From NCBI GenBank assembly GCA_963575745.1, contig CAUYUJ010016160.1, positions 940,678 to 975,677 of the forward strand: a stretch of DNA of 35,000 nt, in the 5' to 3' direction. This stretch comes from Prorocentrum cordatum (taxonomy: Eukaryota; Sar; Dinophyceae; Prorocentrales; Prorocentraceae). The notes under the pieces are model-generated. The model had not been told where the DNA came from. It ran no database searches and saw only the letters and a program-made list of their open reading frames with translations. Position numbers and translations under genes: made by a program. Every line of letters begins with the position of its first letter. The stretch's first letter is position 1. Below, one piece after another: positions 9,290 through 18,799 of this stretch.

Positions 9290-10060
9290 CGCGCTCTGAG
9301 ACCGCCCAAGATGGCCCGAACGGCCCTATAGGGTCTCCCAGGGCGCCCTCAGACAGCCCCAGGACGGTCCGCAGGACGGCCTCCAGAGCAAGTCATCGAT
9401 GCTTCTGCGCGGTGCTTCAGCACCTGATCCTGAGTTGCGTAAGTTACTTGATACTTTTACGCGTTCTCGCTCTCTCTGACATTCGGCAGCCCACCACGGC
9501 CCGATGGGCTTGTCAGATCACCCCGAAACGGCCCAAGGGGCTCCCGAGACCTTTCTTGGTTTCCCCTGGGCCGCTCCGGCCAGGCCCTCGGAGTGGCTTC
9601 GGGAGTGGGTCTGGACGGTGCAAGACGGCCCACCCTGAGATGGCCCAGGATGTCTCCATGCCGCTCTCAGACAGCCCCAAGAGGATCTGCAGGACGGCGT
9701 CTAGAGAAACGTGTCATTGATACCTTCACGTGTTCCTTTCAAATGAGAATAAAAGTTTCGCGCTTTCGCTTCCTTGGGCGCCAGGCAGGCCTTGTTGACG
9801 GTCCCTGAGGTCTTACAGATCACCCCGAGACGGCCCAAGAGCCCCCCAAGGAGTTACCCCAGAGTCTATAGGGTGTCTCTGGGGGCCCAGACGGCCCAGG
9901 GGAGAGCCCGAAGCAGCCCAAGCCGGCCGGTTCCAGGACGAACCCCAGAGGGTCCCAAAACGCGGCGCCCAGGGGGTCACAAAGCCAAGCCAGGGGAGGC
10001 TCGACGCCCACAGCGGCCCCGGCGGCTGTCGCTTCGAAGGCTGCGCAAGGTGACAGATCG
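9290..10060. repeat. CCAAGACGG-type array in imperfect tandem units of about 310 bp
   Basis: GCAGGACGGC recurs at 9371 and 9689, and CAGATCACCCCGA recurs at 9514 and 9816, giving offsets of 318 and 302 bp. Each unit has array sequence plus an AT-richer core (about 9395-9485 and 9708-9775). The cores both include a CGCG..TTTCGCT or CGCG..TCTCGCT segment. No gene is seen. Confidence 0.6.
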
Positions 10061-10142
10061 GAGAGCCCTGCTGTGGGCCCTCGGAGCCCTCAAGGAGCTG
10101 GTTGGACGGCTCTGGAGTACTCTGTGTCCCTCAATATAGTCC

Positions 10143-10460
10143 TGGGCCCCCGGACTACAGGTACCCCCGGACTGCAGGTACCCCCTCCCCGAACTACATG
10201 TGCCCCTCCCCCGGACTACAGGACCCCCCCCCCCGGACTACAGGTACCCCCGGGCCCCGGGACTACAGGTACCCCCCCCTGGACTACAGGGACCCTCACA
10301 GGACCACATCCAGGTACCCCCCCCCCCCCCCCGGACTACGGGTACCCTGCCCCCCGACTACAGGAACCCCGGCCCCGGACTACTTGTACCCCCCCCTGGA
10401 CTACAGGTACCCCTTCGCTGGACTACAGGTACCCTCCCCGGACTACAGGTACCCCCAGAA
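10143..10460. repeat. GGACTACAGGTACC minisatellite
   Basis: About 14 tandem, imperfect units of roughly 16-26 bp with consensus CCCCGGACTACAGGTACCCC. Related segments (GAAGGCTGCG...GAGAGCCCT) flank it at about 10032 and 10562. All three plus frames are open and give Pro/Tyr/Thr-rich strings, which I treat as by-products. Confidence 0.85.
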
Positions 10461-10697
10461 CCATGGAGGGACGCAGGGTACCCCAGGTGGCCGCAATGGA
10501 AGCCACTAGAGGCCCGACAGAGCTCCAAGAGGGGCCCAAAACGGCCTCGGGGCCTCTGACTCTGAAGGCTGCGTAAAGTTACGGATCAGAGAGCCCTCTT
10601 GGGCCTCTGGGAGGTTTGATTGTTCTGCTTGTGGCACCTCAAGAGGACAGCCCAAAGGTTCGTCGACAGCGAGGGTACACACCACAGGTACATACTA

Positions 10698-10799
10698 GTC
10701 AGCTACAGCGCTGGCATCAGCGCGTGCGGGAAGGGCGGGCAGTGGCAGTGGGCCCTGGCGCTGCTGAGCGAGATGGTGGAAGCGAAGCTGGAGCCCAGC
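10698..10799 (+). CDS. PPR repeat block, one repeat (probable exon)
   Basis: One PPR repeat of 34 residues: VSYSAGISACGKGGQWQWAL, then ALLSEMVEAKLEPS. It is very close to the repeat at 8851, sharing GKGGQWQWALALLSE. It starts after CATACTAG with G|TCAGCTAC, and GTCATCGTC follows the last codon, so AG and GT flank the block. The frame stays open to a TGA at 10863-10865, but similarity to PPR ends at Ser. No membrane or targeting segment can be judged from such a short block. Confidence 0.7.
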
Positions 10800-11380
10800 G
10801 TCATCGTCTCCATACTTCTGGCCCCGCGCGTGCGAAGAAAGCCTGAGGCCCGCTTGGGTTCCTGACGCCCCCCAGTCGTTCCAGGCGCAGTCTCGAGGAC
10901 CCCCGTGCGCTCCCGGGCGCTTCCGCGTGGAGCTCTCGGATGGCCTCCCGCTGCCTGAGACAGCTTCGGGCTCGGGCCCGCCTCCAGTTAGTGGTCGATT
11001 CCAAGATGATTCCAAGTAGGCGGCCCCCTTCCCGACGGCCTCGATACCTTCCTGAAGGACCCCGCGAGGCCCCAAGGAACCCCTGGGCTGGCTGGGAGAC
11101 GCTCGAGAGAGCCCAAGAAGAGCCCAACATTGCCCGGGGTCCCAAGATCTACCCGCTCGTTCCTCCAGGGCTACTGGAATGCACAGCGGCGCGCGGCAGC
11201 GCGCAGCATAGACCGCCGCCGAGCAGAACCATGCAACAGCAGCACGTGGCATCAGTAAATGCAGTGCCCTGAGCAGCGCGTACTAGACTGGTGGGCCAGC
11301 CCCGTTCTAGGCCTCCCAAAGGCGGTCCGAACACGTGGGGTCGGAGGCTCGCGCCGCACCGGCAATGCGTTGGCGATGCG
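10800..11380. other. No gene recognised
   Basis: GC-rich DNA with a few array-like fragments near 11030-11130 and a GCAGC-rich patch at 11190-11250. No frame looks like protein. Confidence 0.4.
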
Positions 11381-11384
11381 GCTC

Positions 11385-11523
11385 GATATGGAGGTCGATA
11401 TTTTTTCCACGCCAACGTCGCCGATGCATCGCTAACGTCACCGATGCATCGGAGATGCATCGGCGATGCGACGCGATCCCCAGACCCTCGACGTCATGAC
11501 TTCGTGATGACGTCGATCCCCAG
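11385..11523. repeat. CGATGCATCG palindromes and a hairpin between direct repeats
   Basis: The palindrome CGATGCATCG occurs at 11422-11431 and 11442-11451, inside a 20-bp tandem unit AACGTCRCCGATGCATCG, with a further GATGCATCGG after it. Next to it, the direct repeat CGATCCCCAG (11474-11483 and 11514-11523) brackets a hairpin. Its 12-bp arms have one mismatch (11489-11500 and 11504-11515). Confidence 0.7.
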
Positions 11524-11608
11524 AAGTTTCGACCCATTCCCCGGGACCGGCTGTTCATCCTGAGCCGTTGTTTGGCGGCCTCGAGGCCCGGTAAGGGCCC
11601 CCGGAGGC

Positions 11609-11637
11609 CGAAATGACATGTCATTCTTGTCATTTCG
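11609..11637. repeat. AATGACATGTCATT palindrome
   Basis: A perfect 14-bp palindrome lies at 11612-11625. The same left arm can alternatively pair with 11628-11637 (CGAAATGACA with TGTCATTTCG, 10 bp). Two mutually exclusive hairpins are therefore possible. Confidence 0.7.
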
Positions 11638-11740
11638 ACCGTCAGCGTCTGGGGGCTCGCGCCGTCCGCTGGTGGGCCGGCCGCATGGTCGTCGTCGGTC
11701 GCCTCCTCCCCAGGGTGGCCCCGAGATCGGCGGCGAGCGA

Positions 11741-11771
<31 letters not shown>

Positions 11772-12081
11772 GAGGAGGAGGAGGAGGAGGAGGAGGAGGA
11801 GGAGGAGGAGGGAGGAGGAGGCGGAGGAGGAGGAGGAGGAGGAGGAGGAGGAGGAGGAGGAGGAGGAGGAGGAGGAGGAGAGAGCGAGGGGACGGAGGCG
11901 GAGGAAGGCGGAGGAGGGGAGGAGGAGGAGGAGGAGGAGGAGGAGTAGGGGGAGGAGGAGGAGGAGAGGAGGAGGAGAGGAGGAGGAGGAGGAGGAGTGG
12001 AGGAGGAGGGGGGAGGGAGGAGGAGCGAGGAGTCGAGGAGGAGGGGGAGGAGGGGAGGGGAGGGAGGAGGGAGGAGGGAGG
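11741..12081. repeat. Large GGA/GAG trinucleotide tract
   Basis: About 340 bp of almost pure purine on the plus strand, mainly (GGA)n with phase slips. The frames give poly-Glu, poly-Gly and poly-Arg on plus and poly-Ser/Leu/Pro on minus, none of which I accept as genes. Confidence 0.9.
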
Positions 12082-12220
12082 CCTGAGGGAGGGCCGGTGA
12101 GGCCGCAAGCCCCCGTCAATCATTCCCGGGGGTCTGGGCTCGCCCGCCCCATCGCTGCGATGGGAGGCCTCTGCAGGGGCAGGGCCGCAGGTCACCCGCC
12201 CGGCGCGCAGCCCAGAACAG

Positions 12221-12387
12221 GAGGGGAACAAAGCACACACGACACAACAATGAATCCTCGACTCCCCAGAGAATGTGGAGCATGTGGGAGGGGGGGGGTG
12301 GGGGAAGACAGGAGCCCAGAAGATGTGGGAGAATATGGGGGATCTGGTTGTCTGTGCCTGTCTATTTGCGTGTCCCAGTTCCCCCTC
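12221..12387. mobile_element. GAGGGG-ended element, copy 1
   Basis: An element of about 165 bp that starts GAGGGGAACAAAGCACACAC and ends GTGTCCCAGTTCCCCCTC, giving imperfect inverted ends. It is bordered by ACAG on both sides (12217-12220 and 12388-12391), a possible 4-bp target duplication. Related copies are at 12918 and 22395. The interior carries a conserved GGGGAAGACA segment and a GT-rich right arm. Confidence 0.65.
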
Positions 12388-12531
12388 ACAGCACACTGCG
12401 GCGCGCCCCGCGGCCCTGGCGCCAGAGCGCTGCTGCCCTGGCCGTCGACGTGCGGCGGCGCGAGGGCTCGCAGACCAGCACGCGCCCCGCGCCGCGTCGC
12501 CCAGATCCTCGCGAGGTCGGGTGGCCCTTGG

Positions 12532-12654
12532 CATCGCTCGGACGCGTGCATTTCTCTTTCGGCGAGAACCATCGAGGAGCATCCTTGATCATTTGGCGAA
12601 AAAACCACGCACGAAACCGACAACAAAAAACAGGAAATAAACGTCCGAGCGATG
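12532..12654. mobile_element. 122-bp TIR element family, copy 4
   Basis: Ends CATCGCTCGGACG at 12532-12544 and ACGTCCGAGCGATG at 12641-12654, 123 bp in all. The flanks are unrelated to those of copies 1-3, which supports mobility. An extended imperfect match (CCCTTGG on the left, CCAGGG on the right) suggests the inverted repeat may reach about 20 bp. Confidence 0.8.
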
Positions 12655-12714
12655 GCCAGGGCCTGCAGATGGGGCTTCGTGCGCTCTATAGTAACGACAG
12701 GAAGCAGCTTTTTG

Positions 12715-12880
12715 CCACTGCGTCCGTTGAGCCGTTTTTGTTGCCGGTCCCGTGCTGCCTTTTTTTCGTGCCGGAATTCCGTCGCCACTGTTTTGTACCT
12801 GTTCCAGTAGTTCCGGTTCCAATCCTGGAGCCGCTTCTGTTGCCGTCTTTCTGGTCGCCGGTTTTTGCTGCCGTTGCTAT
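12715..12880. repeat. GCCGTTTTTGTTGCCG degenerate repeats
   Basis: Short units such as GAGCCGTTTTTGTTGCCGG and GCCGGTTTTTGCTGCCG are repeated with variation. The same family occurs on the opposite strand at 26310-26425. Confidence 0.55.
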
Positions 12881-12917
12881 GTTCACAACATGTTTTCTGA
12901 CACGGTGACAAAATCAG

Positions 12918-13075
12918 GAGGGAAAGAAACACACAGACACAATTAATTGTCGATTCCCCAGGAAATACAGGAAACTATGGGAAAAGGGGGGGAAGACAGA
13001 AACCCAGAATATGTATAGGAAAAGATGGGGAATCTTTTTCTTTGTGTGTATGTATTTGTGTGCCCTGGGACCCCT
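12918..13075. mobile_element. GAGGGG-ended element, copy 2
   Basis: Starts GAGGGAAAGAAACACACAG and ends TGCCCTGGGACCCCT, 158 bp. It is bordered by TCAG (12914-12917) and TCAC (13076-13079), a possible duplication with one change. The interior GGAAACTATGGGAAA is shared with the copy at 22395. Confidence 0.65.
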
Positions 13076-13200
13076 TCACGAAAAGCAGCCCTGCCGCTTC
13101 CGAGGCCCACGAAGGCCTGGGGGCCCGTCAGCCCTTGGCCGCCTGCCGCGGCGCCCGCAGCGGTCCCCGGGGCCCGCCGTGGGGGCTTCCGGGGGTGCGC

Positions 13201-13681
13201 CCCTCCTCCTCCTTCCCCCTCCTCCTCCTCCGCCTCCTCCCCCTCCTCCCTCCTCCTCCTCCTCCCTCCTCCTCCTCCTCCTCCCCTCACTCCTCCTCCT
13301 CCTCCTCTCCTCCTCCTCCTCCTCCTCCTCCTCCTCCTCCTCATTCTCCTCCTCACCTCCTCCTCCTCCTCCTCCTCATCCTCCTCCTCCTCCTCCTCCT
13401 CCTCCTCCTCCTCCTCTCCTCCTCCTCCTCCTCCTCCTTCCTCCTCCTCCTCCTCCCTCCTCCTCCTCCTCCTCCCTCCTCCCTCCTCTCTCCTCCTCCT
13501 CCTCCTCCTCCTCCTCCTCCCTCCTCCTCCTACCTCCCTCCTCCTCCTCCTCCTCCTCCTCTCCCTCTCCTCCTTCCCCCATCCTCCTCCTCCGCCTCCT
13601 CCTCCTCCGCCTCCTCCTCCTCCTCCTCCTCCTCCTCCTCCTCCTCCTCCTCCTCCTCCTCCTCCTCCTCCTCCTCCTCCC
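13201..13681. repeat. Large CTC/TCC trinucleotide tract
   Basis: About 480 bp of nearly pure pyrimidine on the plus strand, mainly (CTC)n. It is the opposite orientation of the purine tract at 11741-12081, about 1.1 kb away. Confidence 0.9.
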
Positions 13682-13831
13682 CCGACGGGGCGATGGGTGC
13701 CCCCTGGGACGGCGCCAGCCGGCACTTGGAGGGCGCCGACGAGGGCTCCCGAAGGCAGCATGGCACTGCACCGTTTCGCAGTTGCGTCACAAGGAGCGTG
13801 TGTCTCTTGAGATTCAGGCACGGTTGCTTGC

Positions 13832-14107
13832 TTGGCGTTCGCTCCCCCCTCCCCCCTCCTCGCCCCCTCTTCAATCGAATACGAGCGTGCAAGTGCCTTC
13901 CGATTCGTGCGATTTCCGCACGTCGAGTCGTTTGCGGCTTGCTTCAGGTTCAGCATCCCCCCCGTCCATGCAAGGAAATTTGCAAAACAATCAAACAACA
14001 AAAACATGCTCAATGTTTTCGAACCGAGCGTTTTCGCACAGTTGCGGGCCATGGGACTCTCACAGATCGATCTTGCGCGTGAAATGTTGCAGAAAGATGG
14101 TGTCTGA
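13832..14107 (+). CDS. Open frame of 91 codons, doubtful
   Basis: The frame starts at an ATG-free codon region and ends DLAREMLQKDGV before a TGA. The last 35 residues have a mixed composition (FAQLRAMGLSQIDLAREM) that is less repetitive than most frames here and would form an amphipathic helix. No family is recognised and the first 50 residues look random. It could equally be an AT-richer core of the kind found between arrays. Confidence 0.2.
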   Translation: MAFAPPSPLLAPSSIEYERASAFRFVRFPHVESFAACFRFSIPPVHARKFAKQSNNKNMLNVFEPSVFAQLRAMGLSQIDLAREMLQKDGV

Positions 14108-14139
14108 GGCTCCGGTTGTGACTGTTCACGTTTCTCGCG

Positions 14140-14480
14140 TCGTCAGATCTCAGGAACTGCCACAGGACGGCTTCAGAAAGCTTCGACAAGCGTCCCAGAC
14201 GTCTCCAAGAGACCCAACCAAGCCAACCAGAGCATCCGAGACTGCCCCCAGACGCTCCAAGCTGTCACCAGACTGCCCCCTGATGGCCCAGCGCCCTTCT
14301 GGGCGGCCGCCAAAGTCCCAAGACGGCGCCACGAGACACCCAGAGGTCCCAAGGGACGCCGCAGAGGCTTGATGCCGCCCTGACACCCTCCACGTCCAAA
14401 GCACACCAAGATGGCCCCAACGGGGCCCCAGGAGGGCCTCCAGCTGGCCCACCAGGGCCCTAACAAGGCCCCAATATGGC
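14140..14480. repeat. CCAAGACGG-type degenerate array
   Basis: A short, strongly degenerate plus-oriented array (CCCAAGACGGCG, CCAAGATGGCCCC and similar). No gene is seen. Confidence 0.5.
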
Positions 14481-14597
14481 TCCGCAGGGACCTCTGCGGC
14501 CGCCGCCGTCCCCGGGCCCTCGCTTCCCTTCCGTCCCCCTTCCGTCCTCGGTCCTCGCTCCTCCCCTCCCCCCCTCACCGTGTGTCGCTTCGGAGCG

Positions 14598-14780
14598 TAC
14601 AGTGCCGTTTTTAATACATGTTCCGCGTGCGGATCATGTATTAAAAAAGTACAGGGTCTAGCATCAAAAAACAACGATGAGTTCATGCATACATTCATTC
14701 ATAAATTAATCATGTATAACAAATCCAATGTTTTGTTTAAAACCTCCTATGTATAAAAAAACTGCCCTGTAGACTCGCGT
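14598..14780. repeat. AT-rich island with a 19-bp palindrome
   Basis: The arms 14608-14626 and 14629-14647 pair over 19 bp with one mismatch around a 2-nt loop, from TTTTTAATACATG to its complement. A GTACAGTGCCGTTTTT segment on the left is matched in inverse by AAAAACTGCCCTGTAGAC near 14766. The whole island may therefore be a foldback element. It is far AT-richer than its neighbours. Confidence 0.7.
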
Positions 14781-14840
14781 CCTAGACAGCATGCGGATGT
14801 CGGTGTCAGGGGAGCGTCAACGACTCAAGACAGGTCCCGC

Positions 14841-15236
14841 GTGTCCCTACGCATTGCGCTCGAACGCGAGGGTTCCAAAACTTTTGATACAGAGTCGGCG
14901 TCAACCTACCTTCTTGTTGGGGGTCCTACTATCGAGGTTGACGCAAGACAAAGTGAGCAACGATTTGGTTTGTTACCATGTGCAGGGCCAGGCAATAAAA
15001 CACATTATTCCTGGCTGGGCGAGAACATGACGCAGCGTAGCTCAAGCAGGCATTCCGCAGCCTGTAGAAGCGAGCGAAGCAGCAGCTGCGAGGATAAGGC
15101 AGCGACACAGGAAGCAGCAGGAGGTGGCAGCGGCCGCGGGAACCGTTGGCCGGAGCAGGATGAGAAACAGCGAGGAGGAGTTGCACACGGCGCGCTGGTG
15201 TGCGGGCGCGCGCTGGGCCTTCATGAGAGGAGGTAG
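14841..15236 (+). CDS. Open frame of 131 codons, doubtful
   Basis: No ATG opens the frame; it would have to begin upstream by splicing. Residues 10-60 are of balanced composition (TFDTESASTYLLVGG, EVDARQSEQRFGLL) and do not look like repeat translation. From about residue 65 it becomes Ser/Arg/Gln-rich as it enters GCAGC-rich DNA. No domain is recognised. It is recorded because it is one of the few protein-like stretches outside PPR blocks. Confidence 0.25.
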   Translation: MSLRIALEREGSKTFDTESASTYLLVGGPTIEVDARQSEQRFGLLPCAGPGNKTHYSWLGENMTQRSSSRHSAACRSERSSSCEDKAATQEAAGGGSGRGNRWPEQDEKQRGGVAHGALVCGRALGLHERR

Positions 15237-15380
15237 CATTCGCCACGAGCGAGAGTGGATGAGGGGGGAGAGGCAGGCGCGGCGGCGGAAGCATCAAGGC
15301 TGAGCATATCGACGCGCTTGCCATGGACCCAATCAAAGTCGCAGGATTGTCGATGGGGCGTGCCCGTGCGGCATGCGTAG

Positions 15381-15420
15381 TCTCTCCTACATGGCCGGCA
15401 GAAGCGCGTGCGGGAAGCAA
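15381..15420 (+). pseudogene. PPR relic
   Basis: TAG at 15378-15381 is followed by TCTCTCCTACATGG and a frame reading LSYMAGRSACGK, nearly the same as the relic at 2766. The similarity then stops and array sequence takes over within about 40 bp. Confidence 0.5.
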
Positions 15421-15449
15421 ACAGTGCCCAAGTAACAGCAGGGGCCCCG

Positions 15450-16115
15450 CGCGCTCCTGGGCGGCCCCGAGGCGCTCCGAGACGCCCCAAGATGGCCCGG
15501 GAGAGCTCCGAGACGCCCCAGGAGGCCCCCACGAGGGCCCCAAGACGGCCCAAGATGGTCCAAGAGGGCTTCCGAGAAGGTCCAAGAGCGTTCCAAGACG
15601 CCAAAGATACCCTCCAAGTGGGCTCCAAGACGAGCCCCAAGAGAGCCCGAAGAAGCAAAAATGGTCCCAATCTCTAGGGGAAACGAACATTGTTGCAATT
15701 CCCAGGATTTTCGTTTCCAACGCGTCCAAGAGGACGGTTCACGCCCCCAAAGTCGCCTCAGGACGCGTCAGGAGCGCCCCATGATGGCCCCAAGACGGCC
15801 CAAGACGGCCCCAGGACGGTCCAAGGCGGCCCCAGGACCGCTCCTGAGGCGCCCACGACGGCCCAAGAGTCACCCAAGGCAGCCCCAAGAGCGGCAAAAG
15901 ACGGCCCAAGACGGCCCAACGACGGCCCCAAGCCGGCTCCAGGGGCGTCCAAGACGGCCTCAGACGGCCCCACGCCGGCCCAAGGGTCACCCAAGAACGC
16001 CCAAGAGGGCCTGAAGAGGCCCCAAGAGGCCCCCAGGAGGCCGCAAGACGGGCCAAGGGTGTCCCAAAAGGCCCCAGGAGGCCGAAAAGAAACCCCGAGC
16101 GGCCCCAAACGCTTC
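15450..16115. repeat. CCAAGACGG-type degenerate array with core
   Basis: A long plus-oriented array. A core at about 15655-15725 contains GGGGAAACGAACATTG, comparable with the cores at 3053 and 3443. No gene is seen. Confidence 0.7.
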
Positions 16116-16232
16116 CCAAGGAGAAGGCAGCGCCCGCCATCAGTCGGGTTGCTGGACAGAGTGGGTATGCCCCAGCAGCCGTTCTCGATTGACGATCCAA
16201 GATCCAGGGCATGCAGGATCGAGGCAAGAATG

Positions 16233-16300
16233 CGGAGGAGGAGGAGAAGGAGGAGAAGGAGGCGGCGGCGGAGGAGCAGGAGAAGGAGGAGGAGGAGGAA
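16233..16300. repeat. GGA/GAA purine tract
   Basis: A short trinucleotide-like tract of GGAGGA with AAG interruptions. It is followed to about 16480 by sparse array units. Confidence 0.75.
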
Positions 16301-16960
16301 ACCCGAGAAGGCCCAGAAGAGCGCCTCATGAGGGTCCAGATGACGTGCGTAGCTCTGAACGTGGCCCCAAAACGGCCCAAGAGGAGCCCAGACGGGCGAA
16401 GAGGGTCCCAAAAGGTCCCGAAGATGCCCATAAGAGGACCTGCGAGGCCCTCGACATCGCAAGAGGCCCAAAGAGGCTTCAACATTGCCTCCGAGAAAGG
16501 GGGCCCCGCGCGCGTGACACGCCCGAGAGAGCTTCGCCATCAATATAACTCCAACAAAACGGACTCCCCAACGTTCCGGAGCACGTCCGGCCCAGTAGCG
16601 GTTTCCGTTGAGATCTTCTTACATGCCACATTCTCTTGAAGCCCTCTTGGGCCCTCCCTTGAGATCCTTGCGAGCCTTCCTTGCGCTCACGATAGCTTTC
16701 CCCGATGACCTCCCGAGCCCTTCCCCGGGCGCTCCTCAGACGTTTCGGATGGGTCTGGACTTTGGCACACATCCCCCTTAGACTTCAAAACCGCCCCCAA
16801 TAGGGGGGGCAAACGAACCGTGCGCCGGGGCCAAGCTGCTGGAGCGTTGCAAGAGCTCGGACACGAAGGCGCGGTCTTCCTGTCGCCGCCCTGGCCTCCG
16901 CCGTGCTCATAGGTTTTCGGCCAAGTGTCCGCTGTTCCTCCGAGAACCATTCCAGAAACA
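16301..16960. other. Sparse array and no recognisable gene
   Basis: Plus-oriented array units persist to about 16480, and a few minus-oriented units (CCCTCTTGGGCCC) occur near 16640. Nothing else can be supported. Confidence 0.4.
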
Positions 16961-16964
16961 CGTC

Positions 16965-17028
16965 GTGGACGGAGTCCACCAGCCCTGGTCTCTCCTCTAC
17001 ACTACCGGGATCAGTGCGTGCGAAGCCC
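16965..17028 (+). pseudogene. PPR relic with upstream hairpin
   Basis: A hairpin GTGGAC-GGA-GTCCAC (16965-16979) is followed by AGCCCTGG and TCTCCTCTACACTACCGGG. The frame contains YTTGISACEAP, the first helix of a PPR repeat. The expected TAG is TGG here, so the acceptor is lost. Confidence 0.5.
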
Positions 17029-17149
17029 CCATCGAGTAGACTCGGCCTGGCCCGCAGCGCTCCTGGGGCCCTGGTCCGTCGCTGGCGCCCCCGGAACGGT
17101 CTTGGTCCGTCGCCAGCGCTCCCCGAACGGCCCTCGCCCGCTCGTGACG

Positions 17150-17815
17150 GATCCACGAGAGTCCCGAGAGAGCCCCGAAACGGCCCCCCCAGGGCCCCTG
17201 AAGGGCTCGAGTGGCCCCAGAGGCTCCCTTGACGATTTCGACAAGGGCTTCAGGGGGCAAAAAACACAGATTTCCCATTGGTTTCTGATGATTTTCCCGC
17301 TTCGGGCTTCTTCGAGCCGGAACGGCTCCAAAGGCGCCGCGAATCGTTTCAAGACCGCCCATAAGGCCCCCAAGAGGGCCCCAGAACGGCCCAAGAGCGC
17401 CCCAAGATTGCCCAAGACGGCCCAAGATGGCCCCGAGAGGCCCCCGAGACCTACCATGAGGCCCCCAAGAAGGCCCCAGGTCGGCCCAAGAGTTCCCCAG
17501 ACTGCCCAAGACGGCCCCAAGCCGGCCCCAGACGGCCCCCCCCGAGACCTACCATGAGGCCCCGAAGAAGGCCCTGGACGGCCCAAGAGCGCCCCGAGAC
17601 TGCCCAAGACGGCCCCAAGCCGGCCCAAGACGTCCCCAAGAGGCCCCCGAGACCCCCCCCAGGGCTTCCCAACACGGCTCGATAGCGGCGCCCCAAGGCT
17701 GTCCATGACGGCCCCGCGCCGGCCCAAGAGACCAAGAGGCCCCCGACATCCCCCCAAGGACTCCCGAAACGGCTCGACGAGGGCTCCCAGACAGCCCGAA
17801 TCGGCGACCAAATGG
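17150..17815. repeat. CCAAGACGG-type array with tandem units of about 97 bp
   Basis: GAGACCTACCATGAGGCCCC occurs at 17446 and 17544, and related unit starts follow near 17649 and 17745, so about four units of 96-100 bp can be seen. An AT-richer core lies at 17260-17335. No gene is seen. Confidence 0.65.
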
Positions 17816-18540
17816 ATACTACAACGTACCCCCTCCTAGCTTGTAGCATCCACCTGGTGTCTTCTGCGACCCCTCTTGGGGCAGGACGCCCTCCTGCGTG
17901 CGCAGGGTCGGGCCAGAGCCCTGGGAGACTGCGCGTCGCGTCCGCTTGTCCGAGAGTCGAGCGCGCGGCGCCGACAGCACGGAGACACGCGCGCCCTCGC
18001 CCGGGGGAACGGGCAGGGTACAACAAATGGCCCAGAGCACCTCATCGCGCCATGCTGCGCGCGCTGCTTGCACCTCGCTGTGCCGTCCCAGCGAGTTCCC
18101 TTTGAACAATGCTGAAAACCAAGCGTTTTCCACGTGTCTCCCTTTGAATGGCGCCAAAACCATTGGGGATGGCTATATGCCGTCAACGCCGCCGCCCTTG
18201 CAGGGTCGTCTTCGCGAACCTCCCAGGACACCGCCGTCTGAGAATTTCCACAAACATGGTGTGTTTGAGGCCATTTCTAGGGACTCACGGAAAACCGCTC
18301 GAGTTTTCAATCGATTGTCCGTGCCTGCTCTGGTAGCCCCCCAGCCTCCAGGAGGCCCCGGGCCCCGCCTCACACGGCGCCTCCTTTCGGGACACCTCAA
18401 GAGGCCATCCAGGGAAGCCCCGGCGAGGGTCCCACTTGAAAGAACGAGCCGCCCTCTCTCGAGAAGCTGTTCGGCTCAGACAAGCTGTTCTGGTACGCCT
18501 TCGCCAGCTCACACGCGCGGCGTGCGCGTCCCAGGTTCAG
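17816..18540. other. No gene recognised
   Basis: Mixed GC-rich DNA with two AT-richer patches (18105-18165 and 18240-18320) resembling cores. Open frames exist but none looks like a known protein. Confidence 0.4.
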
Positions 18541-18544
18541 CGCA

Positions 18545-18563
18545 CCGTGGATTTAATCCACGG
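18545..18563. repeat. CCGTGGATT hairpin upstream of PPR block
   Basis: Perfect 9-bp arms CCGTGGATT and AATCCACGG around a single T. It ends 11 bp before the TAG|TC boundary of the PPR block and has weaker counterparts at 2742, 16965, 25034 and 33475. Confidence 0.8.
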
Positions 18564-18573
18564 GTGCACACTA

Positions 18574-18780
18574 GTCAGCTACGGCGCTGGGATCAGCGCG
18601 TGCGCGAAGGGCGAGCAGTGGCAGCATGCCGTGGGGCTGCTCAGCAGGATGTGGGCGACGAAGCTGGTGCCCGACGTCACCAGTTACAGCGCAGGGGTCA
18701 GCGCTTGCGCGAAGGACGGGCAGTGGCAGCAGGCTTTGGGGCTGCTCAGCGAGATGCGGGCGGCGAAGCTGGTAGCCGAC
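18574..18780 (+). CDS. PPR repeat block, two repeats (probable exon)
   Basis: Two PPR repeats of 34 and 35 residues. The first reads VSYGAGISACAKGEQWQ and ends KLVPD; the second reads VTSYSAGVSACAKDGQWQ and ends KLVAD. The product would bind organellar RNA as part of a longer helical array. The block starts after CACTAG with G|TCAGCTAC, and GTCGTCTGG follows the last Asp. Read through, the frame stops at TGA 18796-18798, which suits an intron starting at or near 18781. The first repeat is one residue short (VSY where the inner repeat has VTSY), as in nearly every other block in the window. Confidence 0.75.
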
Positions 18781-18799
18781 GTCGTCTGGTTGTCCTGAT

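Noticed and set aside
10143-10460. Regular repeats that might suggest a CRISPR array
   Set aside because: Units are head-to-tail with only C-run length variation between them, there are no unique spacers of constant length, and the organism appears eukaryotic. It is a minisatellite.
11307-13892. Poly-Ser/Leu/Pro, poly-Glu and poly-Gly open frames over the trinucleotide tracts
   Set aside because: Direct translation of (GGA)n and (CTC)n. No flanking domain is visible in any frame.
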